Both the position numbers and the translations under genes were made by a program. Of a stretch of 40,873 nucleotides of DNA, positions 16,227-24,728 are shown in pieces (the stretch's first letter is position 1; every line of letters starts with the position of its first letter). Source of the stretch: an uncultured Verrucomicrobiota bacterium (GTDB lineage: Bacteria; Verrucomicrobiota; Verrucomicrobiia; Chthoniobacterales; SZAS-18); assembly GCA_937859745.1 (NCBI GenBank), contig CALMAQ010000187.1:1-40873 (forward strand), in the 5' to 3' direction. A model generated the notes under the pieces. That model searched no databases. It saw nothing but the letters and a program-made list of their open reading frames with translations, and was not told the DNA's origin.

Positions 16227-16670
16227 CTAAACACGGTCATCTGCGGCGAGCAACACCGAGGCATGTGCCAGGTAATCAGTGATCGCGCGAAATTCCTCTT
16301 CGCTGTATTTTGCCAGCAGTTTCGACATGCGCCGATAGTGCGGCGCGTATAAGCGTGCGATCTCCCGAAGCTTTTCTGGAACGGCACGGATGGTGACCCG
16401 GCGGCGATCCTGGCTGCCACGCTCCCGCGCAACGTAGCCCGCCTGTTCGAGGCGGTCGATCAAGGCCGTCACCGCCGCTCCGGTCAGACCGATCTTCTCC
16501 CCGATCTCACCCGGCGACAGCGGTCCAGCGCCGAGGAGTTGAAGGGCCTTCAGGTCCGAGGCGTGCAGGTCCAGTTGCTCGGCAACGGTGGCGTGGAAGA
16601 GAAAGGCGCTGGATACGAACCTCTGGATCAAGGGGACGTAAGTCTCCATACGTGGGATTGCCTTGGACAT
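16227..16670 (-). CDS. MarR-family transcriptional regulator
   Basis: This 147-residue protein has the MarR winged helix: LKALQLLGAGPLSPGEIGEKIGLTGAAVTALIDRLEQAGYVARERGSQDRRRV, with the DRR wing motif. It is divergent from a truncated alpha/beta hydrolase gene. A TTAGAT-A-ATCTAA palindrome starts 4 bp upstream of its ATG, so autoregulation plus control of the hydrolase is likely. Confidence 0.9.
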   Translation of the reverse strand: MSKAIPRMETYVPLIQRFVSSAFLFHATVAEQLDLHASDLKALQLLGAGPLSPGEIGEKIGLTGAAVTALIDRLEQAGYVARERGSQDRRRVTIRAVPEKLREIARLYAPHYRRMSKLLAKYSEEEFRAITDYLAHASVLLAADDRV

Positions 16671-16674
16671 TTAA

Positions 16675-16703
16675 TTAGATAATCTAACGATATGATAATC
16701 TAA
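16675..16703. promoter_or_regulatory. MarR operator region
   Basis: TTAGAT-A-ATCTAA (16675-16687) is a perfect inverted repeat with a one-base centre. A second half-like copy, TGATAATCTAA, follows at 16693-16703. Both lie between the divergent MarR and hydrolase genes. Confidence 0.65.
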
Positions 16704-16735
16704 ATACATCCCCGCTTGCAACCAAAGAGTGCGAC

Positions 16736-17043
16736 ATGGCGACGCTGAACACTGGGTGCGTTTCGCTCTACCACGAAATCATCGGCGAGCCGGCACATCC
16801 TCCCGTCCTGCTCATCTCGGGCCTCGGCGGCATGGGGCGAAGCCGGGGACCGCAGATCGAACGGTTCGCCGAAAAGTATCGCCTCATCCTCCCCGACCAG
16901 CGGGGCACGGGGCGGAGCACCCGTGCGCAGGAGGGTTACACGACCGGACAACTCGCCGCCCACTTGGCTTCCCTCGTCAGGCACCTTGGACTTGGCCCCC
17001 GTGCACTTCGTCGGCTCGTCGACGGGCGGTGCCATCGCGGGTA
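16736..17043 (+). pseudogene. Alpha/beta hydrolase, N-terminal fragment
   Basis: The first ~87 residues match an alpha/beta hydrolase: PVLLISGLGGMGRSRG around the oxyanion region, then YRLILPDQRGTGRST. Near 17000 an extra base breaks the frame. In the shifted frame the nucleophile elbow reads APVHFVGSSTGGAIAG (GxSxG-like). The similarity stops at about 17040, where IS1-family sequence begins. It lacks the catalytic Asp and His and is inactive. Confidence 0.75.
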
Positions 17044-17864
17044 GTGATTAGCGCGGGGTTGTCAGTGGGTGGTTGGTGCGATGATTGTGGAGGCTTTCGA
17101 CCACGCCTGATCCAGGCGTGCCCGCACTGGCGCGGGCGAACGGCTCGACAAGAACGGGCACACGGGGTGCGGGGCGCAGCGGGCCAGGGGCAAGGACTGG
17201 CAGCGCACGTTCACCCTGGCTCCCCAAGGACCACGCCACAGCCCGGCCCTCAAGGCACAGGTGCCCAGCGCCTACCAGGACCGGATGAGCCGGCGGGGCA
17301 CGCACCGCACCTTCGGGGCTTGCTACACGACGGTCATGAAGTGGCTGGGGGGAAAGAAACGCCAGCTCTGCCCGCGTTCAAGGACACGCGGCTGCCCAGC
17401 GAAAAAGGTGACGTGCCGGAGTGGGATGAACTCTGGAGCTCCGTGCAGAACAAGGCGCAAACTCTCTGGCTGGGGATCGCCCCTTGCCGCCGGACCCGCC
17501 AGCTCGTGCGTGGCCTGGAGCTTGGGCGGCCGCAGTGAACACGGCGCGGCGGACTTGGCGGGCCGGCCGGCCGCCTGCCTGCCGGCGTTGTGCCACGCGC
17601 GGCGATCTTTGGCGGGCCTGCCAGGCCGCTTTTCCAGCGCGCGCGCATCGCTGTTGTGCAAAAGCAGAGGGCGAGACCTGTCACGTCGAACGCTGGCTTT
17701 GCACCCGGTGCCCGCGGGTGAGCCGCTTAGTCAGAAAGGCACTCTCCTTTTCCAAGCACGCCGGAAACCACTTGGGTGCTATCCACCTCTTCATCCCCCC
17801 CCCTTACCACCTCCAAACCAAGCAGACGGCAACCCTCAACCAATCATTGCCCAAAATTTCCTAA
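17041..17864 (+). mobile_element. IS1-family element remnant, multiply frameshifted
   Basis: The left end GTAGTGATTAGCG resembles an IS1 terminus. In shifting frames one can read InsA (CPHWRGRTA..., KAQVPSAYQDRMSRRGTHRTFGACYTTVMKWLG) and InsB (EKGDVPEWDELWSSVQNKAQTLWLGIAPCRRTRQLV, then GETCHVERWLCTRCPRVSRLVRKALSFSK). These are a different IS1 subgroup from the copy at 4628-5436. Several indels and a likely internal deletion before GETCHVERW make it dead. It borders the arsenic cluster on the left. Confidence 0.82.
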
Positions 17865-17905
17865 CCGTGCCGCAAATCTCTTGGCCGTGGTGATAGAGTG
17901 ACTGC

Positions 17906-19378
17906 GTGAGCGGTGAAACTGATCGAAACCAAGATGCGCTGGGTGGCCAGCACGATGTCGCGCGCGTGGCTCGCAACCATTTACTTACCGGGTTGGTTAC
18001 AATCTGCGCTGCGGAAGGATGGTCCATCCATTTGATGTCGAGGCATGGCGACTTCGTGCAAGCTGGTGAGGCGGTGAAATTTGCCGCATCAGGCGTGTTG
18101 GCTGGCATCTTTTATTGGGCAGGCGGGCGACAACTCACCCGAGTGATCTTTCCGGGAAAACAAAGTGCTTGGATTTTTTGGTCGACCACTGTGGTTTTGC
18201 GACTCGTGATGCTGCCGGTCGTGCCTGGCGATGATCTGTGGCGATATCGCTGGGAGGGCATGATCCAGCTCCACGGATTCAACCCGTACCAAGCCAGTCC
18301 GGATTCACCGATGCTGCTCCGCTTCCGGGACGCCACTTGGCTGAAGATAAACCACCGGGACTATGCCGCGATTTATCCGCCGTTGACCGAGACAGTTTTT
18401 GCGGGCATCGCCGCATCGGGCAACGCGGTGTGGAGCTACAAGGTGATCTTCGCGCTGGCGGATCTTGTCGGCATCGCCGTCTTGCGGCGGTTGCTCACCC
18501 GGTCAGGCGCAACCGCCGATCACGCGGTCTGGTACGCTTGGAATCCGTTGGCGGTCTATGCGTTTGCCGGTGCGGCGCACTTCGACAGCCTGATGATCCT
18601 GGCGTTGCTGGGAGCGGTTTGTACGCTGGACGAATGCCTGCGCGCACGCATGCCTTTCAGCGGTGGCAGCGATCCGCCCGGCGCTTCTAATCTTTATTGG
18701 GCGAGTGCGGGGCTACTTGGACTAGCCGTCGCCTTGAAGATCGCCCCATTGGCATTGGTGCCGGTCTGGGCATTTGCCGTTCATTCTTGGCACCGGGTGA
18801 CAGGATTGCTTGCCTTGACCATCGGGCCGCTCGCTGTCTCGGCGCTCGCGTACGGCTATCCCGCCACACCGGTATTTGCACCCCTGCGACAATTCGGCAA
18901 TGGCTTCCGCGTCAACGATCCGGTCTGGTGGCTCGTGGAGGCCATGGTGTGGCCGAACCCCTCGGGAAGTAATGGTTTCTACGGCGGTTGCGCTCTGGTG
19001 GTGTGTCTCGCTCTGGCGTGCTGGTTCCGGAACGACTGGCGACGCGGACTGTTCTGGGTGTGGAGTGCGGCACTTCTACTGAGTCCAGTGGTCCACGCTT
19101 GGTACGTGGTCTGGGTGCTTCCGTTGGCGGCGTGGCGCGGTGCGGACGCGCGGGCGTGGTTCGTGTTTTCCATCAGCACGTTTGGGTACTTCCTGCTCTG
19201 GGAGGTGAACCATGCGAGCGGCAAGGCATGGCAAGAGCCGCTCTGGCTGCGACTTGCCATCCTGTTGCCGCCGTTGCTGGCACTGACGTGGAGGAAAATT
19301 GTCCGGCGGCTCAACGACGGCGCTGGCAAAGGGGAGTCAAAGCCATTGAATTCCGACGGCTCCGCAACGACAAGTTAA
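17906..19378 (+). CDS. GT-C fold polytopic glycosyltransferase (GT87/DUF2029-like)
   Basis: This 490-residue membrane protein has about ten hydrophobic segments. The first extracytoplasmic loop carries VVPGDDLWRYRWEGMIQLHGFNPYQ, where the Asp pair and the RWEG...NPY pattern are typical of GT-C mannosyltransferase-like enzymes that use polyprenyl-phosphate sugars. YAWNPLAVYAFAGAAHFDSLM follows, as in that family. The start is a GTG at 17906; later starts would cut the first membrane helix. It runs 4 bp ahead of the GT2 gene, which could supply a lipid-linked sugar. It is the first gene of the arsenic-associated block. Its acceptor is unknown. Confidence 0.78.
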   Translation: MSGETDRNQDALGGQHDVARVARNHLLTGLVTICAAEGWSIHLMSRHGDFVQAGEAVKFAASGVLAGIFYWAGGRQLTRVIFPGKQSAWIFWSTTVVLRLVMLPVVPGDDLWRYRWEGMIQLHGFNPYQASPDSPMLLRFRDATWLKINHRDYAAIYPPLTETVFAGIAASGNAVWSYKVIFALADLVGIAVLRRLLTRSGATADHAVWYAWNPLAVYAFAGAAHFDSLMILALLGAVCTLDECLRARMPFSGGSDPPGASNLYWASAGLLGLAVALKIAPLALVPVWAFAVHSWHRVTGLLALTIGPLAVSALAYGYPATPVFAPLRQFGNGFRVNDPVWWLVEAMVWPNPSGSNGFYGGCALVVCLALACWFRNDWRRGLFWVWSAALLLSPVVHAWYVVWVLPLAAWRGADARAWFVFSISTFGYFLLWEVNHASGKAWQEPLWLRLAILLPPLLALTWRKIVRRLNDGAGKGESKPLNSDGSATTS

Positions 19379-19382
19379 CGCC

Positions 19383-20240
19383 ATGCCGCACCGCCATGCT
19401 CGACGATCACTCCCTTCGTCGTCGGTGCGTCGAATCGCCCTGATTTTGCCCGCGTGCCATGAGGAGGAAACCATCGGGCCGGTGCTCGATGAACTGCGCG
19501 ACAAACTCGATTCCGGGCGGGAATGGATCGTCGCCGTGGGTGTCAACGGCTCTCCCGTCGGGGCGGACCGCACCGCTGCTCTTGCCCGCCAGCATCCGTT
19601 GCGTCCGGTGGTGGCCGAAACGCCCGCGCAGGGCTACGGCTTCGGGTGTCAGGCGGTAATCGACCGACTGGGAGAAATCGGAATCATCCCCGACGCCTAC
19701 ATTTTTTTCGCCGCCGACGGTGCCAATGATCCGTTGGACCTAGCCCGGCTCTTGGCTGCCTACGAGCGCGGCAGCGACTTCGTGCTCGGTTGCCGTACCC
19801 GGTTTCGGCAACGTGGAAACATCGCCGTCATGGGTTGGTCTCACCTGCTCGCCAACCGTTTGCTGGGCGCATGGTGCGGATGGCTGACGCGCCGTTGGTT
19901 CCACGACATTGGTCCGTTGCGGCTGATCGAGCGCGCCTTGTTCCATCGTCTTTGCTTGCGCGAATGGACCTTCGGCTGGACCATTGAGGCACAGGTAGTC
20001 GCCGCGCAACTTGGGACCGTGATGACGGAGGTCCCCGTGAGCGAACGCCCCCGCTTGGCCGGACAGCAAAAGGTGTCCAAAGTCAACTGGTGGCGTACCC
20101 TTTCCATCGGCTGGCAAATTGCGCGGGCTGGCTGGCGCGCGAGTTGTCGTCCCCTGGCGTATATCCAGGAGCGCACCTCGGTTCCCGCTCGGGATGAGAA
20201 TTTGCCCGGCCGCATTTCCGAACCCGCCGACGTGCGCTGA
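19383..20240 (+). CDS. Family 2 glycosyltransferase (DPM-like)
   Basis: The GT-A fold signatures are RIALILPACHEEETIGPVLDEL and the sugar-nucleotide site FFAADGANDPLDLARLL. A later GNIAVMGWSHLLANRLLG and the HDIGPLRLIERALF motif are as in dolichol/polyprenyl-phosphate sugar synthases. There is no C-terminal membrane domain, so it is probably peripheral. The gene begins four bases after the GT-C gene ends, implying one operon. A plausible role is to load a sugar onto a lipid carrier for the GT-C partner; whether this serves arsenosugar lipids is inference. Confidence 0.8.
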   Translation: MPHRHARRSLPSSSVRRIALILPACHEEETIGPVLDELRDKLDSGREWIVAVGVNGSPVGADRTAALARQHPLRPVVAETPAQGYGFGCQAVIDRLGEIGIIPDAYIFFAADGANDPLDLARLLAAYERGSDFVLGCRTRFRQRGNIAVMGWSHLLANRLLGAWCGWLTRRWFHDIGPLRLIERALFHRLCLREWTFGWTIEAQVVAAQLGTVMTEVPVSERPRLAGQQKVSKVNWWRTLSIGWQIARAGWRASCRPLAYIQERTSVPARDENLPGRISEPADVR

Positions 20241-20266
20241 CGTCCTCCCGCAAGGCTTACTGTTTT

Positions 20267-22699
20267 ATGCCGATCCCCTCCGTGCTCGCCAAAGTTTTCC
20301 TTCCGATCACCGGCTACACGCATTGGCTGCACACGCGCTGGCCGGCGGGCACGGTGGAGCATCTGCCGGAGGTTGGTCCCGACGGCGAAACAAAATTGCC
20401 GGGCGTGCGGATCGTCGGCGATCTGAGCGGCATCCCGCTGCTAAAATTTTCCGCCGACACCGGGGCGCGGGCGGTGAGGGCGATTCTGCGTGAACCAGAC
20501 TTCAAAAAATCGGGCGGCGGCAACAAAGATACGCTTGACCTTGCCATCCTCGGCGGCGGCGTTTCGGGGATTTCGGCGGCGTTGGAAGCGAAGAAAGCCG
20601 GGTTGAAGTTTCAGGTGTTCGAAGCGGCAGAGCCGTTCACGACCATCGTCAATTTTCCGAAGGCCAAGCCGATCTACACTTATCCTACCGACATGATCCC
20701 GTCGGGGGAGATGCAGTTCCACGCCGATATCAAGGAGGCATTGGTCGAAGAATTAGAGCGGCAACGCAAAGACGCAGGGATCGAGGTGACGAACGCGCGC
20801 GCGGACCGGGTCGAGTCGAATCGTGATGGGGTGACGGTCCACTTTGCCGGTGACAATCCACTACCCGATGCGAAGGCGCGCCGGGTGATTGTCGCTATTG
20901 GCCGAAGCGGCGATTTTCGGCGTCTCGGCGTGCCGGGCGAAGACTCCGACAAAGTGGCCAACCGGCTGCACGATCCCGCTGACTTTGCCGGGAAGAACGT
21001 TCTGGTGGTCGGCGGCGGCGACTCGGCATTGGAAACCGCAATTGCGTTGGGTGGAGCAGGTGCACGCGTGACGTTGAGCTACCGCAAGAAAGAGTTCAAC
21101 CGACCCAAGAGTGAGAACGTCGAGAAGCTCAAGAAGCTGGGGTGCGAACCCGACGCAGGGGGGCAGGTGGAGCCGCCGCAATCCAACAAGGCAGGCACCG
21201 CCGCGACGACGGCCACGCAAAATGGCAAGAAAGGCGGCGCGCTCGCGCTCGCGCTGGGCAGCGAGGTGGTTCGCATCGAAGCGGCCAGCGTCACGCTCAA
21301 GGACGAAAACGGCGGGCGCACGATGGACAACGACGCCGTGTTCACGATGATTGGCCGGGATGCGCCGTTGGAGTTTTTCCGCCGCTCGGGGCTGCCGATC
21401 CGCAACGAATGGACGTGGTGGCGCGTGCTCGGGTGCGTGGCGTTCGTCTTGTTTTGCTTCGCCTTCTACCATTGGAAGGGCGGGCACCCGCAGGAACTGA
21501 CGTTCGGCGGAAAATCGCTCCAGCAGATTGCCGGGGAACGCCATTGGTTCCCGCTCAACCTGCCGGGCGTGTTGGAACGCTCCGGGGGAAGGCTTGCGGA
21601 GTGGTCCAACCGCGAAGGAAATCTCCTCCACACGATCAAACTGGGGCTGGGTGACGCATCGTGGTACTACGGGTTCCTCTATTCTGTCGTCGTGGTCATC
21701 TTCGGAATCCGTCGTATCCGCCGCCGACGGACGCCTTACGTGAAGTGGCAGACGATCACGCTGATGGCGATCCAGGTCGTGCCCCTCTTCCTGCTGCCGG
21801 ACCTCCTCTTGCCGTGGATGGGCCGCAACGGTTGGTTCGGGCCTGGACATCCGTTGCGCGGGCTGGCCGATCACCTTTTCGAGAGCTACGACGGCATGCG
21901 CGGCCACGAACGCGCGTACTGGCGCGCCATCGGCTTCCTGCTCGCGTGGCCGCTGCTCATCTACAACGTGTTCACGGAACAACCCAACTACGCCTGGCTG
22001 GGCATCTCCTTCGTGCAGACGTTCATGATTATCCCATTCATCGTCTGGCGCTGGGGCAAGGGAGCCTATTGCGGCTGGCTCTGCACTTGCGGCGCGCTGG
22101 CTGAAACCCTCGGCGACGCCCAGCGCCGCAAGATGCCCCACGGCTCCGGCTGGAACCGCCTGAACATGCTCGGGCAGGTCGTCCTCGCGTTCGCTTTCGC
22201 GCTTCTGGGCCTGCGCGTCGCGGGCTGGGTGATGGGTCCGCAGTCGCTGCCGTCCGCGTGGTTCAAGCGCGGTTTCGAGACGATCCCGTATTTCAATTAC
22301 CAATGGGGCGTCGATCTGTTCCTGAGCGGCGTGCTGGGAATCGGATTGTACTTCTCGTTCAGCGGGCGGACGTGGTGCCGGTTCGCCTGCCCGCTGGCGG
22401 CGCTGATGCACATCTACGCGCGGTTTACGCGGTTCCGCATCTTCGCGGACAAAAAGAAATGCATCTCGTGCAACGTCTGTACGAGTGTCTGTCATCAGGG
22501 CATCGACATCATGAGCTTTGCCAACAAAGGCGAGCCGATGGCCGACCCGCAATGCGTGCGTTGTTCGGCCTGCGTGCAGGAATGCCCCACGGGCGTGCTT
22601 TCGTTCGGACGCTACGGCGGCAACGACGGCAAGGAAATCCTCCTCGACTGCCTGCCCGCCTCGCCCGTGCTCATGAAGGAACACGACCGAGGCAAATAG
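20267..22699 (+). CDS. FAD/NAD(P)-binding oxidoreductase fused to a membrane polyferredoxin
   Basis: An 810-residue fusion. Residues ~85-385 are a thioredoxin-reductase-like flavoprotein: AILGGGVSGISAALEAKKAG for FAD and VLVVGGGDSALETAIALG for NAD(P), without an obvious CxxC redox pair. Residues ~388-680 form several membrane helices with CGWLCTCGAL and CRFACPLAALM, as in NapH/NosR/CcoG-type membrane ferredoxins. The end carries two [4Fe-4S] motifs (CISCNVCTSVCHQG and CVRCSACVQECPTG). It probably passes electrons from NAD(P)H across or into the membrane. The partner may be the exported molybdoenzyme at 26389, which has no other electron-transfer subunit here. The nucleoside hydrolase follows after four bases. 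Confidence 0.82.
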   Translation: MPIPSVLAKVFLPITGYTHWLHTRWPAGTVEHLPEVGPDGETKLPGVRIVGDLSGIPLLKFSADTGARAVRAILREPDFKKSGGGNKDTLDLAILGGGVSGISAALEAKKAGLKFQVFEAAEPFTTIVNFPKAKPIYTYPTDMIPSGEMQFHADIKEALVEELERQRKDAGIEVTNARADRVESNRDGVTVHFAGDNPLPDAKARRVIVAIGRSGDFRRLGVPGEDSDKVANRLHDPADFAGKNVLVVGGGDSALETAIALGGAGARVTLSYRKKEFNRPKSENVEKLKKLGCEPDAGGQVEPPQSNKAGTAATTATQNGKKGGALALALGSEVVRIEAASVTLKDENGGRTMDNDAVFTMIGRDAPLEFFRRSGLPIRNEWTWWRVLGCVAFVLFCFAFYHWKGGHPQELTFGGKSLQQIAGERHWFPLNLPGVLERSGGRLAEWSNREGNLLHTIKLGLGDASWYYGFLYSVVVVIFGIRRIRRRRTPYVKWQTITLMAIQVVPLFLLPDLLLPWMGRNGWFGPGHPLRGLADHLFESYDGMRGHERAYWRAIGFLLAWPLLIYNVFTEQPNYAWLGISFVQTFMIIPFIVWRWGKGAYCGWLCTCGALAETLGDAQRRKMPHGSGWNRLNMLGQVVLAFAFALLGLRVAGWVMGPQSLPSAWFKRGFETIPYFNYQWGVDLFLSGVLGIGLYFSFSGRTWCRFACPLAALMHIYARFTRFRIFADKKKCISCNVCTSVCHQGIDIMSFANKGEPMADPQCVRCSACVQECPTGVLSFGRYGGNDGKEILLDCLPASPVLMKEHDRGK

Positions 22700-22703
22700 C
22701 CCG

Positions 22704-23621
22704 ATGGACGTCTGGATCGACACCGACCCGTCCATCGGCGTGCCACTTCACGAAGCCGACGACGGCTTCGCGTTGATCCAGGCATTCCACAGCCCCGAAC
22801 TTCACCTCCGGGGAATCAGCACGACCTACGGCAACGCCGGTCTTGCCACGACCACGCGCATCACCCGCGAAATGGCCGCGCGTTTCGGCGGTCCCGCCGG
22901 GATCAACGACACCCACGTCTTCCCCGGAGCTGCCTCCGCCCACGATCTGGGAAAACCCACCGCCGCCACCGAAGCCCTCCGCGCCGCGCTCGCCGAACGC
23001 CCGCTCACCTACCTCGCCCTCGCGCCGCTGACCAACCTCGCCACGTTCCTCACGCTCCACCCCGAGGCCGCGCGCCGCATCGAGCGCGTCATCTTCGTCG
23101 GCGGGCGCACCCCCGGCGTCCGCTTTCGCGCCGGACGCTGGAACCCCTACGAATTCACCGACGGCAATTTTCACAAGGACAACGCCGCCGCGGCGATCCT
23201 CCTGGCCGTCGGCTCGCCGTTGACGCTCGTGTCTGTGGAATGCGCCCTCCAACTCCTCCTCACCCCGCGCGAACTCACCCGCCTCGGCCGCGAGGGCGGC
23301 GATCCCGGCTGTTACCTCGCCACGAAAGCCCGCCTCTGGATGAATCTCTGGTGCTTCTGCTTCGCCGTGCCGGGCGCGGCGATCTTCGATTGTTTCGCCA
23401 TCCTGGCCGCGACGCACCCGTACCTGCTGGCAAGCGAGAAACGTTACGCGCAGATTTCTCCGGCGACCCATCATGACCAAGTGCCAACACCCCGGCAGAT
23501 TCATCTGATGGCGAGCCGCGAACCGCCAACATCGGGCGAGAGGGCGGTGACTTTTTGCTCCGAACCACTCTCCGAAGCACGCGAGGTGATCCTTGCGCGG
23601 CTGCTAGGCGCTACGGGTTGA
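22704..23621 (+). CDS. Nucleoside hydrolase (IUNH-like)
   Basis: The start MDVWIDTDPSIG and the DDGFALIQAFHSPEL segment match the DTDxGxDDxxAL Ca-binding pocket of inosine-uridine nucleoside hydrolases, with a short insertion. GISTTYGNA, TYLALAPLTNLATFL and FTDGNFHKDNAAAAILL continue the family pattern, and a Ca/ribose-binding region is near the end. The enzyme would hydrolyse an N-glycosidic bond. In an ArsS/ArsM cluster the logical substrate is 5'-deoxy-5'-dimethylarsinoyl-adenosine, releasing adenine; this is inference. The stop overlaps the convergent arsS gene by 11 bases. Confidence 0.83.
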   Translation: MDVWIDTDPSIGVPLHEADDGFALIQAFHSPELHLRGISTTYGNAGLATTTRITREMAARFGGPAGINDTHVFPGAASAHDLGKPTAATEALRAALAERPLTYLALAPLTNLATFLTLHPEAARRIERVIFVGGRTPGVRFRAGRWNPYEFTDGNFHKDNAAAAILLAVGSPLTLVSVECALQLLLTPRELTRLGREGGDPGCYLATKARLWMNLWCFCFAVPGAAIFDCFAILAATHPYLLASEKRYAQISPATHHDQVPTPRQIHLMASREPPTSGERAVTFCSEPLSEAREVILARLLGATG

Positions 23622-24588
23622 CAAGCGCACCGCCGCAACTGCTCCCGGCTCCGGCGGTGCAGGCGTAGCAATGGTCGCCGGTGAGGATCTCCCGGTTCTC
23701 CACCAGCGCGGGGTCAAGATCCCACAGCGACAGACCACGTCCGCCCTGCCCATCGCGCCATTGCATCTTGAGCATCTGGTTGAAGTCGCAGTCGAACACC
23801 TCGCCCGTCCAACTCACGTTGATCGTGTCCCGGCACATCAGCCCCTCGACCGCCGCCGGATTGAACGATTCCACCAGCAAATCCATGTACTGCCCGAGCT
23901 GGTTGCTGTGGCGCAGGTAGGAGGCGAACCGGCTCACGGGAACGTTGGTGATCGTGTAGAGACGGTTGAACACGATGCCGAAATGCGCCCTGAGTTCGCG
24001 CTTGTAGTCCTCTTCCAGTTCCGCCTGCGGACCGGGCAGGGAAATGCCCTGCGGATTGTAAACAAGGTTCAGCGGCAACGCCTCGTCGCGTCCGTAGCCG
24101 AGGCGGTTGAGCAGTTGGAGCGCCTTGATGCTCGCGTCGAACACGCCGTCGCCGCGCTGGGCGTCCACGTTCGCCACCGAATAACACGGCATCGACGCCA
24201 CGATCTCCACGCGGCGCTCGGCCAGGAACTCGGCCATGCCGTCGAAGGCGGGTTCGAGCAGGATCGTCAGGTTGCAGCGGTCCATGACATGGCGGCGCGG
24301 AGTCATGGACGTGAGACGTTCGACGAAGTAGCGGAAGTCGGGGATCATCTCGGGCGCGCCGCCGGTCAGATCGACCACAGGGATGTCGGTGTGTTCGAGC
24401 CAGCCGAGGATGCGGTCGGCGGTCTCGCGCGTCATGATCTCCTTGCGCTTGGGGCCCGCGTTGACGTGGCAATGGGCGCACGTCAGGTTGCAAAGCTTGC
24501 CGACGTTAACCTGGAGGACTCTCGTGCGTGTCCGCCGCAACGGGGCGTTGTGACCGGCCAAGGTGGTGTCGAACCGGTTGAGAGCCAT
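23611..24588 (-). CDS. arsS: Arsenosugar biosynthesis radical SAM protein ArsS
   Basis: The radical-SAM motif is CNLTCAHCHVNAG (CxxxCxxC). LTGGAPEM is the SAM-binding GGE-like strand, and MDRCNLTILLEP and CDFNQMLKMQW follow. The C-terminus CYACTAGAGSSCGGALV is the ArsS (DUF3641/TIGR04167) signature. In many homologues the Cys of SSCGG is selenocysteine; here it is Cys. ArsS transfers the 5'-deoxyadenosyl group of SAM to dimethylarsenic, giving the arsenosugar precursor. At 325 residues it is full length. It is divergent from the PiT gene with 140 bp between them and convergent with the nucleoside hydrolase. Confidence 0.95.
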   Translation of the reverse strand: MALNRFDTTLAGHNAPLRRTRTRVLQVNVGKLCNLTCAHCHVNAGPKRKEIMTRETADRILGWLEHTDIPVVDLTGGAPEMIPDFRYFVERLTSMTPRRHVMDRCNLTILLEPAFDGMAEFLAERRVEIVASMPCYSVANVDAQRGDGVFDASIKALQLLNRLGYGRDEALPLNLVYNPQGISLPGPQAELEEDYKRELRAHFGIVFNRLYTITNVPVSRFASYLRHSNQLGQYMDLLVESFNPAAVEGLMCRDTINVSWTGEVFDCDFNQMLKMQWRDGQGGRGLSLWDLDPALVENREILTGDHCYACTAGAGSSCGGALVNP

Positions 24589-24728
24589 TGCTCAAGCTAC
24601 GACCCGGGGAGGTTTCTGGCAAGGAGGACGACGCCCGATGCATCCAGCGGCGCGATTTCACCGGATTGCAACAGAATCGTCACAATTCACTGGTCGCCAG
24701 CGGACAAGTTCACTACATCAGAAACGCC

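Noticed and set aside
20861-22735. 624-residue antisense ORF opposite the flavo-polyferredoxin
   Set aside because: High-GC shadow frame; the plus-strand protein has clear domains.
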